Below are positions 60,706-64,000 of a DNA stretch of 64,000 nucleotides, piece by piece. The position numbers were made by a program, and so were the translations under genes. The notes under the pieces were generated by a model. The model was not told the DNA's origin and did not search any database. It saw only the letters and a list, made by a program, of their open reading frames with translations. Numbering within the stretch: the first letter of the stretch is position 1; every line of letters begins with the position of its first letter. Origin of the DNA: Acidobacteriaceae bacterium (GTDB lineage: Bacteria > Acidobacteriota > Terriglobia > Terriglobales > Acidobacteriaceae); NCBI GenBank assembly GCA_003134655.1, contig PLBY01000060.1, forward strand, positions 41,891 to 105,890. Direction: 5' to 3'.

Positions 60706-62037
60706 ATGCGCTTCGAACTCTTCATCGCGACCCGTTACCTGCGTGCCAAGCGCCGCCAGGCTTTCATCGGCATCATCACCGGCATCTCCGTCGCCGGAGT
60801 CGCTGCAGGCGTCGCGTCCCTCGTAGTCGCCATGGCCATCACCAACGGCTTTCGCCAGGACTTGCAGCAGCGCCTGCTCGGTTCCACCTCGAACATCAGC
60901 CTGCAGCGCGTCGCCGATGACGGCATCCAAAACTGGCCCGCGCTCATGGACCGCCTCTCGAAGGAGTCGCACGTCGTCGCCGCAGCTCCAGCCGTCTTTG
61001 AACAAGTCCTGATCTCGCGTGGACCGCGGGCACGCGGCGCAATTCTCAAAGGCATGATCCCCAAGTATGAGCGTAAAGTCGGCGACCTGTTAACCACAGT
61101 CAAGGATGGCTCGGCCGAAGCCCTGGAAGATCCCGCTCCCAAACATGCTGGTGTGGCGCGGGCGCCCTCGCCCGCGCAACCCGAATCCGAGACATCAGCC
61201 GCCAGCCCCGACTCCCTCGCAGCCGTTCAGCAGCGCGTCTCTGCCATGCCTCCCATCGTTCTCGGCAAAGTTATGGCCGACAGCCTAGGCGCGCGAGTCG
61301 GAGATCCCGTCCTCGTCACCAGCCCCCAAGGCGAGTTGACTCCCTTCGGCATCGTCCCCAAATACAACCGTTTCCGCGTCGTCGGAATTTTCAACTCCGG
61401 CTTCTACGACTACGACTACGGTTGGGCCTTCGTGCGCTTGTCGGATGCGCAGCAACTGTTCGGGCTCGGCGATCTGATCTCGGTGCTGGAGTTCAAAGTG
61501 GACAATCTCGATCAAGCGGACGCGCTTACGTCCGAGATCGAAGATGCCGCCGGCAAAGGCTTCATGGCAACCAACGCACTCAGACAGAACAGTGCCCTCT
61601 TCAAGGCCCTGAAGACGGAGCGCCTCGTCACCTTCATCACCATCGGCCTCATCGTGTTCGTCGCCGCCCTGAACATCCTGATCTCGCTCATTATGATGGT
61701 GATGGAGAAGACCAAAGACATTGCCGTGCTCATGTCGATGGGGGCGCGCCGCGCTCAAGTCCGCAACCTCTTTATCGCCCAGGGTGTACTCATTGGCGCG
61801 ATCGGCACCGCGATCGGCCTGGTGCTCGGCTATGGCATCTCCTACCTTGGGGGACACTACCACGTGCTGACGCTCTCCCCCGAGGTCTATTCCATCGACT
61901 ACGTCCCATTTGCTCCGCGGGCAATCGACGGAGTGTGGGTGGCGTTGTTCGCAGTGCTGATTTCGTTTGTGGCAACTCTATATCCGTCGTGGTCGGCAGC
62001 AAGAATTCTCCCCGCCGAGGCACTGCGGTACGAGTAG
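60706..62037 (+). CDS. LolC/LolE-type ABC transporter permease (lipoprotein release)
   Basis: 443 residues. The N-terminal FIATRYLRAKRRQAFIGIITGISVAGVAAGVASLVVAMAITNGF is diagnostic of LolC/LolE, with a first helix, a periplasmic domain (residues 50-290), and three helices at the C terminus (FITIGLIVFVAALNILISLIMMVM, FIAQGVLIGAIGTAIGLVLGYG, GVWVALFAVLISFVATLYPSW). It releases lipoproteins from the inner membrane together with the ATPase encoded at 62283. Residues 145-170 (HAGVARAPSPAQPESET) are translated from a REP-like palindrome at 61156-61177, an in-frame insertion in the periplasmic domain. A single permease suggests a LolF-like homodimer; that is inference. Confidence 0.9.
   Translation: MRFELFIATRYLRAKRRQAFIGIITGISVAGVAAGVASLVVAMAITNGFRQDLQQRLLGSTSNISLQRVADDGIQNWPALMDRLSKESHVVAAAPAVFEQVLISRGPRARGAILKGMIPKYERKVGDLLTTVKDGSAEALEDPAPKHAGVARAPSPAQPESETSAASPDSLAAVQQRVSAMPPIVLGKVMADSLGARVGDPVLVTSPQGELTPFGIVPKYNRFRVVGIFNSGFYDYDYGWAFVRLSDAQQLFGLGDLISVLEFKVDNLDQADALTSEIEDAAGKGFMATNALRQNSALFKALKTERLVTFITIGLIVFVAALNILISLIMMVMEKTKDIAVLMSMGARRAQVRNLFIAQGVLIGAIGTAIGLVLGYGISYLGGHYHVLTLSPEVYSIDYVPFAPRAIDGVWVALFAVLISFVATLYPSWSAARILPAEALRYE
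61156..61177. repeat. REP-like palindrome inside the Lol permease gene
   Basis: Stem GCGCGGGCG (61156-61164) / CGCCCGCGC (61169-61177), loop CCCT, preceded by GTGTG. It follows the same plan as the intergenic copies at 22729 and 49131, yet lies in frame in a gene. Confidence 0.65.
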
Positions 62038-62327
62038 TATCGAGTCCAGAGCCCCGAGTGCGGGGAAAGAAAGCACTTCAAGCAATGGAAAATGCGGGCT
62101 TTAGCTGCCGTGATTGCAATCACATGAGGACGATTTCGCCGGGTGTACAGTTTTTTTTGAATCACAGATATTTGGAATCAGCGTCCAGGAAACGATTTGA
62201 TCGTGTGAAGCACTAATCTGAAGGATGATAAACGACTTGCAGATACGGGGCCGATAGTAGGTTCCAATCTTCCCTTTAGCCCTTGGAACGAAAGAGACAC
62301 GGTGTGCATCTAACGAAACAAGACTCG

Positions 62328-63017
62328 ATGCTTCGGGTGGAAGGCTTGAAGAAAGTTTTCCGGTCCGGCGAATCGGATCTGGTGCTCTTTGAGAATCTGT
62401 CGTTTGAAGTCAAGCGGGGAGAAATGCTCGCAATTGTGGGCGAATCCGGAGCAGGCAAGAGTACCTTATTGCACATCCTGAGCGCTCTTGATCGTGCTTC
62501 TGCAGGTGACGTATACTGCGCCCACTTGCGATTGAATTCCTTATCGCACGACGCGGCCGCCGACTTTCGCAATCGGGAGACCGGCTTCGTCTGGCAGTTC
62601 CATTATCTGCTGCCGGAGTTCACGGCGGCAGAGAACGTCGCCATGCCGCTGCTGCTTCGCGGGCAGACATGGCAGCAGGCCGAACCCGAAGCTTTACGCT
62701 GGCTCCGCGAGGTCGGACTGGAGCAGCGCGCGCATCATCGCTCGGGCGAGCTTTCGGGCGGAGAGCAGCAGCGTGTGGCTCTGGCCCGTGCGCTCATCAC
62801 CGGTCCTAAGTTGTTGCTGGCCGATGAGCCCACGGGAGACCTTGACGGACATACGGCGGAAGCGGTTTTTGAATTGATCGCGCGGTTGCACCGCGAGCAC
62901 CAACTCACCTCCCTCATTGCTACGCATAACCTGTCCTTCGCCCGCCGCTGCCATCGTGTATTAAGGTTGCAGAAAGGGCGCGTGGAGGAGATTGCGCCGG
63001 AGTCGCTGCCGTCGTGA
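62328..63017 (+). CDS. lolD: LolD-type ABC transporter ATPase
   Basis: 229 residues from ATG 62328, where similarity starts (MLRVEGLKKVF); a GTG at 62304 or a TTG at 62283 are in frame. Walker A GESGAGKST, Q-loop FVWQFHYLLPEFTAAENVAMPL, signature LSGGEQQRVALARAL, Walker B LLLADEPTGDLD and the H-loop THNLSFA are all intact. It drives lipoprotein release with the permease encoded 290 bp upstream. The gap between them holds a REP-like fragment (about 62092-62110), so the two genes may not be a tight operon. Confidence 0.9.
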   Translation: MLRVEGLKKVFRSGESDLVLFENLSFEVKRGEMLAIVGESGAGKSTLLHILSALDRASAGDVYCAHLRLNSLSHDAAADFRNRETGFVWQFHYLLPEFTAAENVAMPLLLRGQTWQQAEPEALRWLREVGLEQRAHHRSGELSGGEQQRVALARALITGPKLLLADEPTGDLDGHTAEAVFELIARLHREHQLTSLIATHNLSFARRCHRVLRLQKGRVEEIAPESLPS

Positions 63018-63377
63018 GCGAGGTGAAAGAGCGGTCGCGAGCGAGGCGGAAGAGCGTCGCAAGCGAGGTGGAAGAGCGGCCCTTCAGGGCTGCGTTAGGG
63101 GTTCGAAGATGTTGCGGGCTTTAGCCCCTGAGGCGAAAGATTAGTAAGACAAAGTGCAAGAAATTGACGCAAGAGGTTCTTCGCCGGAGGGCCGTACAAC
63201 CGTTCCTTCGGTAACGTGATCAAAGGTTTGTAAAATCGTTTCAGTACTTTGGTTTTGGGGCCCTTTGATTGCATAATGTAGGGATAGAATAAGGTGAGTA
63301 GGCTTTAGGGCTCGGGTTCGGTAAGGTCGGGCGAATAAAGTTCTTCTCGACCAGGAGAGGTCAGGGGAAGGGGCATT
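63018..63377. repeat. Tandem 22-bp repeat and REP-like element between lolD and clpC
   Basis: Directly after the lolD stop there are three units of about 22 bp with the pattern GCGAGCGAGGYGGAAGAGCGKC (about 63016-63080), then a REP-like unit GCGGCCCTTCAGGGCTGCG and GCGGGCTTTAGCCCCTGAGG (63075-63132). The stretch from 63140 to 63377 has no gene and probably carries the clpC promoter and a 5' untranslated leader; AGGGGAAGGGG precedes the ATG at 63378. Confidence 0.65.
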
Positions 63378-64000
63378 ATGTTTGAACGCTATACGGAGAA
63401 AGCCAGGCGCGTCATCTTTTTCGCACGCTACGAAGCCAGCCAGTTCGGGTCTCCCTATATCGAGACGGAGCACTTGCTCCTCGGACTCCTGCGCGAAGAT
63501 AAGGCCCTGACGAATCGTTTCCTGCGGTCCCACGCCTCGGTCGAATCCATCCGCAAGCAGATCGAGGGACACACCACCATTCGCGAGAAGGTCTCGACCT
63601 CGGTCGACCTACCATTGAGCAATGAGTGCAAGCGCGTTCTCGCCTATGCCGCCGAGGAAGCGGAGCGTCTTTCTCACCGGCACATCGGTACCGAACACCT
63701 GTTGTTGGGATTACTGAGGGAAGAGAAGTGCTTCGCCGCCGAGATCCTGCACGAGCGTGGCCTGCGCCTTTCGACCATCCGCGAGGAACTCGCCCGCAGC
63801 ACCCAGGAAAAAGCTCAGCCCCAGCGCCAGCGTGAGAGTTCGCTGCTAGCCGAATTTTCGCGCGATCTGACTCAGGCTGCCATGGACAGCCAACTCGATC
63901 CTCTCGTCGGCCGTGAAGCCGAAGTCGATCGCGTTATCCAGATTCTTTGCCGCCGCACCAAGAACAATCCCGTGCTGATTGGCGAGCCCGGCGTCGGCAA
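63378..64000 (+). CDS. clpC: ClpC ATPase, N-terminal part (runs off the window)
   Basis: Over 207 residues visible. It starts [20 protein letters not shown] and contains two Clp_N repeats, each with [10 protein letters not shown] (about residues 33-42 and 106-115). Then comes the D1 AAA+ start [34 protein letters not shown], in which Walker A is cut by the window edge. ClpC unfolds substrates for the ClpP protease. The frame is open to base 64000. AGGGGAAGGGG lies just before the ATG. Confidence 0.93.
   Translation, partial: MFERYTEKARRVIFFARYEASQFGSPYIETEHLLLGLLREDKALTNRFLRSHASVESIRKQIEGHTTIREKVSTSVDLPLSNECKRVLAYAAEEAERLSHRHIGTEHLLLGLLREEKCFAAEILHERGLRLSTIREELARSTQEKAQPQRQRESSLLAEFSRDLTQAAMDSQLDPLVGREAEVDRVIQILCRRTKNNPVLIGEPGVG

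Overview
The window is a high-GC, gene-dense bacterial chromosome segment of the kind seen in Acidobacteriota (Terriglobia, Koribacter-like). I infer this from several signs. There are two tandem overlapping DUF507 genes, a giant FG-GAP/ASPIC/redoxin/TPR protein, many secreted proteins with carboxypeptidase-regulatory, STN, BON or NHL-type folds, c-type cytochrome/dehydrogenase modules, a PknB-type kinase fused to TolB-like and TPR regions, and scattered REP-like palindromes and heptanucleotide repeats. No rRNA, complete tRNA, CRISPR array or transposase gene is visible.

Left end (1-4064): this looks like the end of an integrated island. It holds the 3' part of a WD40-repeat protein (14 clear repeats), then a DUF4062-STAND/NACHT NTPase gene cut off just after Walker B, then a 45-bp piece of tRNA-Pro(CGG) running from the anticodon loop to CCA with no 5' half. 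That is the expected footprint of tRNA-targeted integration.

4.2-24.6 kb: core-like genes. They are a secreted alpha/beta hydrolase, a KdsC-like phosphatase, ribokinase-deoC with a nearby exported nucleoside hydrolase (ribose/nucleoside salvage), the 1310-residue ASPIC-TPR protein, a CarboxypepD_reg-TPR protein, a DUF507 pair, queG, several exported proteins of unknown function, ligD (phosphoesterase + ligase), a NUDIX hydrolase, a DUF2846-like protein and a DUF2007-like protein.

24.7-31.8 kb: respiratory dehydrogenases. The first is an operon of Tat-exported subunit 3, a GMC flavoprotein and a nonaheme cytochrome. After it comes an isolated minus-strand transcription unit (28.1-28.47 kb) with promoter, strong Shine-Dalgarno, 20-codon ORF, long-range helix closing over the Shine-Dalgarno and terminator; this is the most interesting unassigned structure here. 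Then come a VapBC pair and a diheme cytochrome c/PQQ dehydrogenase operon whose active site carries the lanthanide-type Asp-x-Asp.

32-54 kb: ubiX, a ChaN-like protein, larB, a PPOX flavin/F420 enzyme, a triple-BON protein, a branched-chain-type periplasmic binding protein, a hybrid histidine kinase, msrPQ, a repeat lipoprotein, mtnA-pyrE, an NHL-like secreted protein, a lipoprotein interrupted by in-frame TGA, an MFS exporter, and an operon of membrane protein-ECF sigma-anti-sigma.

54-64 kb: pncB, a Ser/Thr kinase-TPR gene split by a one-base frameshift, a SulP transporter, an ICMT-like methyltransferase, a Lol-type permease and ATPase, and the start of clpC, which runs off the window. REP-like palindromes sit mostly between genes, but one lies in frame inside the Lol permease, and CACAGAGG repeats form part of the LigD linker.
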